Shown: positions 23,800-35,384 of the stretch, piece after piece
Layout: each line of letters opens with the position of its first letter
Numbering within the stretch: the stretch's first letter is position 1
Assembly (NCBI RefSeq): GCF_963678635.1
Contig: NC_087064.1
Location: 11,206,819 to 11,270,818, forward strand
Reading direction: 5' to 3'
Origin: Symsagittifera roscoffensis
Taxonomy: Eukaryota > Xenacoelomorpha > Acoela > Convolutidae
DNA: 64,000 nucleotides
Position numbers and translations under genes: made by a program
The notes under the pieces: generated by a model
Told to the model about the DNA's origin: nothing
The model's database searches: none
Seen by the model: only the letters and a program-made list of their open reading frames with translations

Positions 23800-24840
23800 G
23801 AAATGTACTCGTAAAGAGATTTGTATAGAGTGTAAAAGTAAAACTTCTCGCTATGTCGTACGAATTAAACAAATTGATTTTAAACTATTCAATCGAAAAA
23901 ATTATTTGAAATTTACGAATTACAAAACAACCTTCAATCGGATGTATCCCGTTTGAAAAACATTTAAGTCATACTGCTAATAATAGGTGGAAAAACCTGA
24001 TTTCTGTTAATAATTCGTTAGATCAAGAAAAATTGATCCGGAAAATTGAACAAGCACCATGCCGATGCTTGGAACTACGCAGATCCCGCGGAAAAAGCAA
24101 TCCTTCTAGAATCGCCAAGGAAATCAGCGGGTTACTCTTCTTCGTCTCCTTCGTTAAATTCAAAAACTTGGGACAGCTTGAGCTTGATTGATGATTAATT
24201 CGACGGTGTTTCGAACAACAACGCTCTTTTGTGTCAAGAGATAGCCACAGGTCATAACTGTGAGTTGAGGTGTACAGGTGAATATAAAACCCCGAACGCA
24301 GGAACCGAAGAGTTTAATGGACCGGCGGTCGCTGCCCAATCAAGCAGACGACCGGGACCATCAATATTTGGTTCGGCAATCGAATTAATTTGATGGATAG
24401 TCCACCAGAGGAGACGCACCCCCAGTGTCACTCATACGAGACCCTCATCCAGACCTAAGCGAAATGTAGGCCGATATCTTCTCGACAATTTACCAAGACG
24501 AGAGACACTCTCTGGATGAATTTGATGCAATATTCATCAAAAATTTTAAGAACTTAAAAAACTCCGTTTTTTTCTTTATTGTCAAAATCATTTTCAATTG
24601 GCAATTCAAACTTGCCCACATTTTATCTATGTAGACCTTTAGGCGTACACTGAGTAGTGTAGATTGTTTGATTCTCTCTGTATTAATAGTGTAGAATAAG
24701 TAAATTCTGCAAATTCCACCCATTCGACCAAATTTGTACATGGTAAGCTCTAATTGCACATTGTTGATTTCATTCTGGCCATTTCGTTTTGTTTTGTGCA
24801 GTTTGTAAATTTTGTTCATTCTACTTTGAAGGAGAAAATC
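23800..24840. other. Decayed sequence, no clear gene
   Basis: Possibly the 3' end of copy B2: some frames near 24000-24180 are Lys/Arg/Ser-rich like an integrase tail. The 109-residue minus-strand frame at 24490-24819 has no motif and is probably chance. Confidence 0.35.
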
Positions 24841-24973
24841 AATTAGCTACCTGCCATCTATAATGAGGATTGACCATCGGTCGATCATTTCACTGTTCGT
24901 TTAGGTTTTACAACAGACATTTCAATGACACATTAATATTCTTATTCTTTTATTTCTTAGTTTAACTCATAGA

Positions 24974-25780
24974 TTGTACATATTCAGGCTTAACATTAGA
25001 AAAATTTATTATAACTCAGTCAAACGAATCGAACCTGCGGAGCATTCCTGCATTGCCACCAAGCCACACAATGAAGCCACCACATTCCTGGACACACTGG
25101 AGCGACCAATTTCAATTAGAAATTACAGCGAAGGAGAATCTGGACATCGACCAGAGGTCCCAGAAGCAGGCAGTGAGATCCTGGAACAGCCCAGAGGAAG
25201 TGAGTCGGAAAGAGAAAAAGCCAGTCGGGAGGCAAGAATTAGGACTAGGATTAAATCCTACGAAGCCGCCGAAGACAAGAGAACACAAAAAAATGGAGTC
25301 TTGAGACGGGCAGAAGTCAAAAAGAATTTGAGATCCATCCTATTTCTACCCCTGCAATGAGGGGAAAATGGTATTCTCTCAGAGAAACACTAGGGTGAAA
25401 ATTTTAATCATCTCTTTTGAAGAGTTTTGGGATCTTTTAAGACTAGCTTTTAATAAACATTCAGAGGTTACTTTTGAGAGATACAATTTTTTAAATCGGA
25501 AACAAATAGACAGAGAATCCTTCGAACAATTTTTGGGGAGCATTGACAGACCTTGCTAGTACCTGTAATATTAGAGAGTCAGACGAGGCAGAGTGGATTA
25601 GGGATGTGTTATTTGTAATATGAGAAAGAGTGAGACCCAACTGAAGTTACTATCCGCAACCATCAGTCCCTCGGAAGCCTTAAGTCAGGCCCTAAAAGAC
25701 AAAAAAGGGTGCTTCAATCATCGGAAGCTAACAATTTTGGCAAAATCGACCAGCGGGCCAAGCTTCAAATCATTCAAATA
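24974..25780 (+). pseudogene. Gag of copy C, broken
   Basis: 24974-25360 gives a Glu/Arg-rich N-terminal part. 25368-25559 gives a capsid-like segment (FNKHSEVTFERYNFLNRKQ, then ESFEQFLGSI). A TAG at 25557 ends it, and a SDEAEWIRDV segment and ETQLKLLSATISPSEAL follow in shifted frames. The order fits a Ty3 Gag: N-terminal domain, capsid, then nucleocapsid. Confidence 0.5.
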
Positions 25781-26020
25781 ACCAAATAAAACGTTAAAAC
25801 TGCAACCACAAAGGTCACTTGCTAAAAAGTCACTTACTATCCGCAACCATCAGTCCCTCGGAAGCCTTAAGTCAGGCCCTAAAAGACAAAAAGGGTGCTT
25901 CAATCATCAGAAACTAACAATTTTGGCAAAATCGACCAACGGGCCAAGCTTAAAAACCTTCAAATAACCAATTAAACCATTAAAACTGGAACCACAAAGG
26001 TCACTTGCTAAAATTATGTA
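25648..26020 (+). repeat. Local tandem duplication inside gag of copy C
   Basis: The segment starting CTATCCGCAACCATCAGTCC at about 25648 is repeated from about 25839, a unit of about 190 bp. The second copy differs at few positions, so the duplication happened after this copy was inserted or shortly before. Confidence 0.65.
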
Positions 26021-26316
26021 AATCGAAGAACAAAAGATCAAGTGTAAAGGTTGCAAATGACTCTGTTGATACTGAAAAATTTAAATACGTCCCGTTTGAA
26101 GATTTCGGGTGCAAAAGTCAAGAAACATGTGGAGTAATTAAGGCCTGGAGAGAAAACGGTCAGAGTGACGATGATGATTATTCAGTATTGAGTGTGAGGG
26201 CTTTTTTGGATCAAAATGGATTGGAAACAAAGAAAGTATCAAATCTAAGACTCGGTTGGAAAATGATTAAAAATTTGAACATACCTGTAGATTCAGTCAG
26301 CCCGATGAGTTTTTAA
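26005..26316 (+). pseudogene. Retropepsin-like protease, copy C
   Basis: A 103-residue frame ending in VDSVSPMSF, the retropepsin active-site box with Val at the Gly position. The upstream part aligns with copies A and B2 (NGQSDDDDYSVLSVRAFLDQ). It is truncated by a stop right after the box. Confidence 0.5.
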
Positions 26317-27052
26317 GGGAAACGTTTTACACAAGCTAAAATTAAATTACACAAACTTGAAAAAACGAATTCTTGAATAAACGAAATTCTCCATCCTGTG
26401 GATAAACAAATTACTAACGAAGTACGGCGGTTTCATGGACAATACAATTAACATTTGGGGCAAAATCGTAATCCAAACACAAAGCAACGGGTAGATATGT
26501 GAAAAAACGCCCTTTTTCTTTACGAGAGGACACAAATGAAAAATTCTGGGCAGTGACAACCTTCCCAAAATGGAAATAGAAATAAAACAGAATACGTCCC
26601 TGGTGCAGATCTGTACAGTCAGCCACCCAACCCTAAAGAACAAGCCAGACAACCTAGAATTTTTGACAAATGAATTTTTTACGATTTTTAAAAACCTATT
26701 CAATGGAATCGGCATGACACCAAACGACCGCGAAATTACGCATTTCCAGCCCCCTTTTTAACCACTCCAAGCAAAAGGCAGAAAAGTGTCCCTAAATATG
26801 TTATCGGGAGCAATTTAGGAATTAAAAAGAAGAGAAAAAGAGGCCCAATTTTGATAAATCGAACGAAAAACAATTCAAATAAAATCGCCTTAGACTCAAA
26901 ACTATTGAATGAACAGATTTTTAAAAACAAACACCAGACGTCCCACTACCACGAATTGATTGATATTGCAGCTTCACAATTGTCAGAAATAACCGATGAG
27001 CAGGTTTGGTTTTGTAATTCTGATCCAAAATTGCATATAGTCAACTCAATTT

Positions 27053-27580
27053 ATGCAAAAAACTAGTAAACACTGCAATTTTTGTGTTTTAGGAGGAGAT
27101 ACTACAGGGAAATGCAGGTTTTTAACAGTTTTTTTAATTGGCGATATGGCCAATGAGTTTCCAATTGTCATGGACTCACTTTTAAAAGGTACCACATTCA
27201 CTATTTATTATATAGATGACATAATAATGGCTTCTAAGGCAACTGTAGAAGAACAAAAGGCTATTGTGAAAAGAATACTTCAGATCTTAGATGAAAACAA
27301 TATAGCAGTAAAGTGGGGGAAATTGTGCATTTTCCCAGAAGGAGATATAATGGCTCGGATTCAAGATCTCAAAGCGGAAGTAAGACCTTTAATCGGAGAA
27401 GCAGATGCAATAAAAAAACATCCCGGTCCCAAAAAGTATCTGAACTTTGTCCATTCTTCGGTTCGATCAATGAATACGTTAAGTTCGTCCCGAACTTATC
27501 ACTCCTAAGTTTCCAATTACGACCATTACCCAAAAAAATTCAGTGTACAGTGGAACAACAGTCATTATATTGCATTTGAA
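27053..27580 (+). pseudogene. Reverse transcriptase, copy C (YIDD box intact)
   Basis: The frame 27053-27508 carries GDMANEFPIVMDSLLKG, then YYIDDIIMASKATVEEQKA with the catalytic Asp pair, then the thumb (NNIAVKWGKLCIFPEGD). A frameshift near 27470 moves the connection into the next frame (NEYVKFVPNLSLLSFQLRPL). The fingers subdomain upstream is degraded. Best RT of this family in the window. Confidence 0.65.
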
Positions 27581-27599
27581 GATTTGAAATCTGAATTTG

Positions 27600-28122
27600 T
27601 AAATTTTAACGAGAATAGCAATTTCAACATCAAAGAAAAAACAAGATTGAAAACAGATGCCTCACATAACGCCTTCGGAGCCACACTTGAACAGTTGCAA
27701 TGGGAGAGTAGAAAACTGTTGCGTTCGTCTCGAGATTTTTGAATAACCATCAAACGAAATACTCCAACAACGAAATAGATATTTTAGGTGTAGCCTGGGC
27801 ATCTGCACATTTAGGAAACTATGTAAATGGTTCGGATTTTAATAACGTTAAGGAACACAAGGCGCGTCTATTTGCGCTTTCGGCAAACCACAGTAACAAA
27901 ACAATGCCCAGTAGACCAATCCGATGGGTAAATAGATTTTCACCAAATACTATTAAAGTTTCTCATCTTCCGGGTGAAGTTATGGGATTCACTGACATTT
28001 TGTCAAGACTACCTTCAGGCAAAACCTTATCCATTCTCACTACGACGAAGAATTCGTCGTGGCTTCTATCGACAAAAACCGAAATATTTTATCGAACTCA
28101 TCTCATTTTAACCTGTAAATAA
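27600..28122 (+). pseudogene. RNase H, copy C
   Basis: TDASHNAFGATLEQ (first Asp) lies near 27655. After a frame change, 27739-28122 gives SNNEIDILGVAWASAHLGNY (catalytic Glu) and ends in HLPGEVMGFTDILSRLPSG. The domain order and spacing are those of Ty3-type RNase H. Confidence 0.6.
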
Positions 28123-28489
28123 AGTAATTGTAGATCAAACGTCGGTCGCTGTAAAAACCATTGTAAATATTAATTTCCCGTCGGAAAAGAATAAGCCAAG
28201 CGATGTGATTGGTCGAAATTTTAACAATAGCTATTTAAATTCTCTTAAACTCAGAAATATTGTTGCTATCAATTCTTGTATTGCCCAGTCGCTCAAAACT
28301 TGCAACAACTTCCAAAATAAATCAGACAACTGTTAATCTAATTGCCTACTTAGGTATAATTCCAAATTTAAACTACAAAAGCATTTCGTTTACGAATAAG
28401 GCAATGTTACATTTCATAACGCTTAATGAGATTTTTATTCAACAAAAATAGAAGACAGTGGGTACGTCGAGTACCAAATTTTATTAAAA

Positions 28490-31238
28490 AATTGAAATTA
28501 AAGTTGGTAATTTGGTTTACAAGTTTACGGAGCGGGTCATAATCATTTGGATAGGATGCAGTTTATCAGTTTTTCTCTGAGGCAGTAGCGAAAGAGTTCG
28601 ATTATGTATGGATGGCTTATGAATAATTTTCCTAACCTTCGAAAAACTTGAAATTATGCACAGTTCGAAAAATATTTTGTAATCTGAAGTTTGATTCCAA
28701 TGGCTACGAAGTAAAAATAAAATTCACATCTGATTGTTTTGAAAAATTTCTAGAAAAAATTGATTTCGGGACTAGATTGAAGACTAGAATTCAAGCTGGG
28801 ATAAATAACCGGCGATATATTTCTCCTTAAAAAAGCATAATTCAAATCAACAAATAGAGCAATTTGTTATTTAGTAATTCGTTATTGCTCGCTTCGAAAA
28901 TTAAAGGACGAACAATAGAAAATTTGAAAAATACAATATTTAAGAATAGAATATTTAAGATTTTCAAAATTCTTAGAAATATGACATAATTGGTTAGACT
29001 TAAGAGGCTTTCGGAAGATATTCAACGTCTTGCCCTGATGCGAGCACTCAAGTTTTTTTTGTACTTGACGTAGCTTGCGGTGGATAAAATTAAAAAACTG
29101 AAAGAATTTTGAACAATTTTTAAGAAACATTTAATTTAAAAAACTTGATCGGCGTTAAAGGGCAAACTGAACATTCAAATTATCAGCTCTTTTGAGTGCT
29201 CTATGATCGTTTCAGATTCAGTATCTTTCTCGAGTAAATATTTTTCTCAAGTCCAACTCAAGTACTGAGAGAAAGTTTTAGCCTTTTCGATTGGCAAATG
29301 ATTCAAAAATTAGAAGATTCGATTTCTGCACCGTAATAAACTCAGCGATGATAATCATTGTGTCGAGCAAAAACTGAAGACTACATGAGGCTGTTGTAAG
29401 TGTAAATTTAGTTGGAATAAGATGTAGCATATTCAAAACGATTAAGTGTGCAGGAAAGTGTTCAGATAATTTGAACTTCAACAATTACCTCAATTTCAAT
29501 ACCGCGTTGAAAAAAAAATAAGGATATGGCCGTTAAAGGAAAATTATATGTTGGAAAAAAGTATTGCACAGTCGAAAAGGATTAAGTGTTTAAAAAATTG
29601 CGCTGATATTTTGAATTTCAATATCCATCTCACTTTCCATGTTTTAGAATTTTTTAGTAAACTATGATTACATTCGGAGAATCTTAATTGAAAAATGAAT
29701 CATACTATTCTAAGCAGAAGTACTTGCCCAAAACTAAACTTCTAGTGAAAATAAGAGCAATTTTTTTCTGGGAATTTTTAATCGTTATGTGTTATCTGAT
29801 GAGGTTTTTATTAGGTTCCATCAAGTTAAATATACTAGTTTATTGGCTTTTATCGTGACTAGGTTAATACCCCTCATAACAATCTATTTTCTTTTAAATA
29901 AATTGTTTTATTTAAGCTAAGTAAAGAATTGCAGATGTTTGTTATTACCAAAAGTACCTGTTCTGGTATTCGCATTGATATTCACATCAGTATGGAAGGC
30001 TTGATAACACATTACCTCAGTCTGTAATTTAATCTATTAATTTATTATGGAAAATTAAAACAGTTCAACTGAATTGAGACAGGTTTTATTATTTTGACTC
30101 AACAAAATAATTTAATCGGTTTATTTTGCTAAAAAATTACTCAATTGCGTGAATCAAATAGAAAGAAGAACAAGAATGCTCATTTCAGGGCGAAGCCCTG
30201 AATGTTCCGACTGCCCTTTAAGGTTTATGTAGCAGTAATAACTATAAAAAAAAAATAAACGAAACAAAACACATTGAAAAACAAAACAAAATCAGCCCCC
30301 ACACGCCACATAAAGAACAAAAGGAAAGATTTCCGTCCTAGTAAGAAATCATTTATGGCAAATAGGCTTCTTTCAACCAGTTTGGAACGAGTTCTGAGAC
30401 GGATTAACTATCCGCTAACGCGTTAATATCGCGAAATATCTCACGCGTTAGTTGTCCCAAATTGGCCAAAGTGGCAATCTTTAAACCCCTGTAACTTTAC
30501 GAAAAATTATCACAAGTGGATTAAATTTTCAAGTTTGAGCCCAGGACAACAATACCTTTTGAATGATAGAAAAAATTTTGTCAAATTGGCCAGTTAAAAA
30601 GTCGAAATTTGTCTGAAAAAAGAAACCAACGAAAGTCGAAAGTCGGAACAAAAAAACTGTTCAACAGTAAGTTGTACAATTACTTTCCAAATCAAAAATT
30701 AAAAGTCAAAACAAGTTACCTTGCATGACTAACTGAACGTTTTGCAAAACAAATCAATTTGACTTTTGCAGTACACAGAAAAACAAATATTTCAATCAGC
30801 GCAAAAAAAACGATCAACTTTTTGCTTCATTTTTGACATTGGAAAATGGTGAGTTTCTCATATTTTTTGCAAATGGATTCTTTTGTGTTTTTCGGCTTAT
30901 TGCTTGCATATGTTTGTTAAATATTTGAAAGATTCAAAGCTGTCAATTTCTTGACTTTATCAAATGATGGACAATCCCGAACCGAGCAGTGATGGATCAT
31001 AATCGACTATAGTTTCATTTTATAATCAGTATCTAGAAAACTACAAACTAATCAAATCTAATCCTTTAAAAAGGGAATAAAGTCAAAAAACTTTGATGTC
31101 GGTATAATTCATATAATTTTGATGTCGGTATAATTCGTAGAATATAACATAGTCAATTATAATGCATTTTTGAGAGGTTAATGATAAAGTTTATAAATTT
31201 GTTTAAAGTTTGTCGCAATTTGGCTCTTTCGACTTTCT
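28490..31238. other. Gene-free AT-rich stretch
   Basis: No domain-bearing frame on either strand. A perfect 8-bp hairpin TTCAGGGC-GAA-GCCCTGAA is at 30184-30202, and an inverted pair CTAACGCGT / ACGCGTTAG spans 30415-30451. I could not tie either to a known element. Confidence 0.4.
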
Positions 31239-31400
31239 CCCCACTTTCAAATGTTATTTCAGTTGTCTTGCAAATAGTGTGGCTGAATGCGTGATGTTAC
31301 GATGTAAAGTATGAAGACCAAATGTTTCTTCATCATGCAAAGTTTCATTACATTATGAAAACGTGAAAAAAAATTTCCAAACTGAATTTCAAATGTGGGG
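31239..31400 (+). mobile_element. MITE copy 3 (CCCCACATTT family)
   Basis: Starts CCCCACTTTCAAATG and ends GAATTTCAAATGTGGGG. The core GCGTGATGTTACGATG and ATCATGCAAAGTTTCATTAC matches the copies at 3797, 5533 and 56817. Confidence 0.6.
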
Positions 31401-31554
31401 AGGATGAGAGAATGCAGTTGAAACATGTGATGCTTCATAATTTTTTAATTTCACGCTTTAGTAAACGTTTTTAGTAAAATTTTAGTGTCTGTCAACAGAA
31501 AAATCGGGCTCTTTTTCTTTTTTCGCCACCTAAAATTTTTTACTTATAAAAAAT

Positions 31555-31670
31555 CTGTTCGCATTGTCCGATCGTTATGAAAAATGACATGCGGACTAAC
31601 AAAGCTGTGCCATCATATTTTGTCTTCATAATCAACCTTGTTAAAACACTCGTCACACCATAAAACTAAT
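31555..31670 (+). repeat. Dispersed repeat with CCGATCGTTATGAAAA core
   Basis: It matches 6445-6552 in inverse orientation and 4533-4612 in part. It is followed by a G/C-rich tract (31740-31840) whose open frame is low-complexity and not a gene. Confidence 0.5.
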
Positions 31671-32030
31671 GGCCTTGTGAGGTGGGAGACGGTAGGGGGA
31701 GGAAAAAGAACCAAAAAGAGATATCTCAAAATAGCTCAAAGGGGGGACCCTTTGAGTCGGCAGGGGGTCGAATCCCTGAGGAGGGGGGAGGAATTTCCGA
31801 GGAAGGGGGAGGAATCCCCTCCCCTTCCCGCCCCTCCGACGATAAACGTTTTTTTTTTTAGAAAATAGAATTTCCTGACAATGTCATTTTTTTCAGAGCT
31901 TTGAAATAGTGCTCAGTGTTCTTCTGGTTGCAGTTAGTGTAAGCATTGTGCCATCGCAGATCACTCATAATCCAGGTTAGTATTCAAAACGCCATCCCAA
32001 AAGTGAATCGTCCCAACGTGGTTCAAACTC

Positions 32031-33117
32031 ACTACCCGGGTTGGCAAAAATGCCTATCATACAATTTCATACTATCAAACAAAAAATGTTCATCATAACT
32101 TTTCATAGGCAAAAAAAGGTATGAAAATAATATGACTAGCATTTTTTCATTCTATGCAATTTAAAAATAAACATTTTGGAATTCTATAACAAACATTTTG
32201 CCAAGCTTTTTATCGAAAAGGTTTTATGAAACTAGCAAAAACAATTCTTGATAGTATGAATTTGTGTGCTAATCATTTTTCCATTCTATGAAATTGTATG
32301 ATAAACAGTTTGTCCATAAATGAAAAAGCAAAGTTTTTTGTTCAGAAACATTGTGTTTCGTCTGTGAACCTACTAATTTTGTGAGCACGCTAACCAAGGA
32401 TTTTTTGTCATAAGAAACCCCAGATTGTACTTGGCAGTTACTACGCAGATAAACTGCATTTGGAGATATTAGCCATGTACGTTACTGTTAACTTTTCACA
32501 TATAACTGCAACAAAAATGTAACTTTTTGTATATGGCTAACAAATTTTTACTTGGAAAGTTTCGGTGGTTGAGAAAAGTCAGTTTGTGTTTAAAAATTTA
32601 TGTTTATATTAGCAAACGAAAGCAAAAATTTATGTGTTCATAAAAAACACTTGCTTGTATTGTTTGGATTTTTGGGTGAAAACTAAACCTACACTACATT
32701 ACAGAATCGAAAATTTAGATTTGACTTTTTTTGGTAAAAGTTTTATTTGAACACAGAAGCAAGCTTACAACCAAAAAAGGGATAAACATTTTTTTTACCT
32801 CAAAGTTGTATTTTTTGTATGGAAAACTGCATATCATACAGTTTTCAAAAATGAAAATGAATGATAAGCATTGTTTTGTTCAAAAAAGAGGTAACAGGCC
32901 AAAATTGCTCTCATGTAACAAAACCAAAACTGCTACTAATTTGTTTTGTTTGAGTTTACACAAATTTAAGATAATTTTCAAAAAAAACTTCAACTGAATA
33001 AAAGACTTGTCATAAAAATTTCTTCTTTTAAACTGTATGTTAAGCGCTTTCCCATAAACCCCATATATGAAAAAATATGATAGGTTCTTTTCTTGTATGG
33101 ACGTCAACCTGGGTAAA
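32031..33117. repeat. Imperfect fold-back region with TACCCGGGTTG-like ends
   Basis: The left end TACCCGGGTTGGC and the right end, read on the other strand as TACCCAGGTTGAC, are inverse of each other. Inside, TATCATACAATTTCATA (about 32056) is inverted at about 32293, and further TATCATAC motifs occur near 32834. There is no coding content. It may be a decayed palindromic element. Confidence 0.35.
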
Positions 33118-33345
33118 ATTAATCTGAACACGTTCCCAAGAAAAGTCTGAATGTAGCCGCGAAGTCTAAACATGGTCCCAAATAAAGTCAAAACATAGTC
33201 CTAAACAATAACTAACCTACTCCTAAACAAAGTCTGAAAAAATTGGCAACAGTTTGAACAGTTTCAAACAAGGTCTGAACACAGTATCAAGTAAAGTTTG
33301 ATTCAAAGCAAAAGTCTGAACAAAGACCAAACCCAAATTGGCAAT
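33118..33345. repeat. Imperfect short tandem array (AAAGTCTGAACA theme)
   Basis: About ten irregular units such as AAAGTCTGAA, AAGTCTAAACATGG and AGGTCTGAACACAG follow each other. The style resembles the GTCGAAACAT arrays at 2.2 kb and 4.3 kb, but the sequence differs. Confidence 0.45.
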
Positions 33346-33522
33346 TGTCTACTCGACTCGAATGGACTCTTTTTTTCTCTGACTAGATTTACTTATTTTC
33401 TATTCTAGTTCTCTGACCCGAGTTGGTTTGAGAAAAGTTTCAATAAGACAGGAGTTTTCGTAAGAGCCTTCTTTACTAATCTGCTAACTTCTGATCAAAA
33501 CGTGCTAAATTTAGGCTATAGA

Positions 33523-34248
33523 TACAGTGCTGATTTAAATTATCCGGACAAAACGAACAAAACTTGAATTTTCAAACGCGTTTTTCTCAAATTGGGTTAA
33601 GATTAGACAAAAAATGAATAGAACAAAAGTTGCTTAAAATTTCCTCAAAATTAATAAGGTGTAATTTTGTCTCCGAAATTCTCAATCAAAATTTTACCCC
33701 AAAAATGGGTCATTTTGGCTTTTTTCAATTATTCAAGAATTACGCTGAAAATACTTTGTTAATTGATAAGAAAATTATACCACAAGAAGCGTCTTACACA
33801 GCCCAACAAAGTTTAAGAAGGGTCAAATCTCCAAAAGTTTGCGCATATTGTTTCAAATTTGTTTTTAAACAGAGGTACTGGGTTTTATATAGTAAAAACC
33901 ACATTTATTGACTATCAAGAAAATTTTTTTTCGTTTATTCTACTTTTTGGAGATTTAACACCTTCTTAAACTTTGTTGGGCTGTGTAAGACGCTTCTTGT
34001 GATATAATTTTCTTATCAATTAACAAAATATTTTCAGCGTAATTCTTGAATAATTGAAAAAAGCCAAAATGACTCATTTTTGGGGTAAAATTTTGGTTGA
34101 GAAAAAATTACACCATATTAATTCTGAGGAAATTCTAAGCAACTTTTGTTCCCTTCACTTTTGTCTAATCTTAACCCAATTTGAGAAAAACGCGTTTCAA
34201 AACTCAAGTTTTGTTCATTTTGTCCGGATAATTTAAATCACCACTGTA
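33523..34248. mobile_element. Tc1/mariner-type fold-back MITE with TA duplication
   Basis: Termini CAGTGCTGATTTAAATTATC (33525) and GATAATTTAAATCACCACTG (ending 34246) are inverse, and the element is flanked by TA on both sides (33523-33524, 34247-34248). The inverted arms run about 310 bp each, with a short unpaired centre near 33842-33940. CAGTG-type ends with a TA target duplication are typical of Tc1/mariner. Open frames on the arms (33630-33911, 34054-34236) are mirror images of each other, not genes. Confidence 0.8.
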
Positions 34249-34967
34249 GTTCAAAAAAAAATAGTTTTTGACTGTTTATATGGCTACGGCTCTTGTTAAT
34301 ATTCAAAGTGCGTAGAATCATCATGAACTCGTTGAGCAATGAATTGAATTCAGTTTTAACTAAAAAGTGATCAGTAAATTTAAAATTTTACTTTTTGAGC
34401 TAGCTAACGATGAAGTAGCAAAAAAATAAACTGCAGACTACATGCATTCACAACCTGAAAAAACAGTTGAACATTACAAACACTAGGAAGGATTACTAAC
34501 ACGTCAAAGTTTATATTTACCAGGAAACTTGAGAAAAAATTATAAATAAAAAACTAATTGAAAAAAGCAATGGTTGTTTAGAACAGCTGCAAAGCAACGG
34601 AAGCAATTAAAAAATTGTCAAAATGCGGCAGGAAAAAAATCATCTCGATGCCCGCACCGGAGTTTCATTTAGATTAATGAATTATAGTGGAGTCTGATTA
34701 TCAGTCTCCATAAAATTCATAATAAAATTGAAAATAATCGATTATTGTCAATTAAAAACGGAATAAAATCTTAGTTTTCGTCACTTTAGTAAAACGTTAT
34801 TCAATTATAGTGGGTGAGATTTTTTTCCATAAAACAGTTGCCTTTGACGTGAAACACAAGACTTTCGATAAAACTTTACTTTAGCTTAAAAACTATTTAC
34901 CTTGTTTTCAATTTTTTGGCTTCAATTTTTTTCTCATAAATTCATAAATTTTTTATTTTATCAGTTT
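34249..34967. other. Gene-free stretch before the giant element
   Basis: AT-rich, with no domain-bearing frame and no clear repeat end. This is the immediate target locus of the giant LTR element. Confidence 0.45.
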
Positions 34968-34971
34968 GTTG

Positions 34972-35382
34972 TGGAACCTGATCTAAACTACATTTTATGA
35001 TTGGATAAATTAGATATTTTACCACTGTAAAGTATTTAATATTAACCAATCATGATCCATCTAACTAACAACCCACTTATTTGTAAGTGCTGAAATTACT
35101 TGTAATTTCAGCACCAGAGAGATTTGAATTTAACTTAGAAATTAGTTGCCTCTCCAAAGAGAACTTCAGCAGCCGCAATAAACCAGTATACCCTAGATCT
35201 ATTGAGCCTAGCAGAGACTAGTTAAACGACCTGAGACTAGATAGTATAAGAGTAAGATTAGGATCGGTATTAGACTAAGAAGTTGCACGAATCTATCCGG
35301 CCGAAAAAAAGATAGCGTGACGAGCAGACGGTGTACCCTATCCGAAATTACTCTATGAGTTAACCACATCGGTCATAACTCA
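34972..35382 (+). repeat. 5' LTR of the giant element
   Basis: 411 bp, TG...CA ends. It contains an ATGATTGG / CCAATCAT inverted pair near the start, a perfect 13-bp hairpin at 35087-35114 and an AATAAA at 35177-35182 that can serve as polyadenylation signal. It is identical to 56200-56610 except for one base. U3, R and U5 limits cannot be fixed from sequence alone. Confidence 0.9.
35087..35114 (+). promoter_or_regulatory. Perfect LTR hairpin
   Basis: GTGCTGAAATTAC and GTAATTTCAGCAC are exact reverse complements separated by TT. The same structure is at 56315-56342 in the 3' LTR. It could be a transcript stem-loop near the start of the RNA or a protein-binding site; the sequence does not say which. 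Confidence 0.6.
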
Positions 35383-35384
35383 TC

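Larger units (their letters stand above)
17919..23800 (+). mobile_element. Ty3/gypsy-like family 2, copies B1 and B2, plus strand
   Basis: B1 (17919-19860) repeats leader, gag start, linker and an integrase remnant. B2 (about 19862-23800) continues with gag (20193-20552), protease (20563-20913), a badly damaged RT (about 21300-22200), RNase H (22140-22627), the linker (22630-22960) and integrase (23132-23700). The order is gag, PR, RT, RH, IN. No LTR of its own could be delimited. Confidence 0.6.
24845..28490 (+). mobile_element. Ty3/gypsy-like family 2, copy C, plus strand
   Basis: Best-preserved copy of the family. Its left block (TACCTGCCATCTATAATGAG) matches 15347 and 18587. Gag pieces lie at 24974-25780, a duplicated segment at 25840-26020, protease at 26005-26316, RT at 27053-27580, RNase H at 27600-28122 and the post-RNase H linker at 28122-28480, where homology ends. 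Integrase is missing. No LTR was found next to it. Confidence 0.65.

Noticed and set aside
31638-31868. 76-residue ORF rich in Gly, Arg and Pro
   Set aside because: It is a read through a low-complexity G-rich tract that is itself part of a dispersed repeat.
33630-34236. Two plus-strand ORFs (93 and 60 aa) at 33.6-34.2 kb
   Set aside because: They are the two inverted arms of the fold-back MITE read in one direction.
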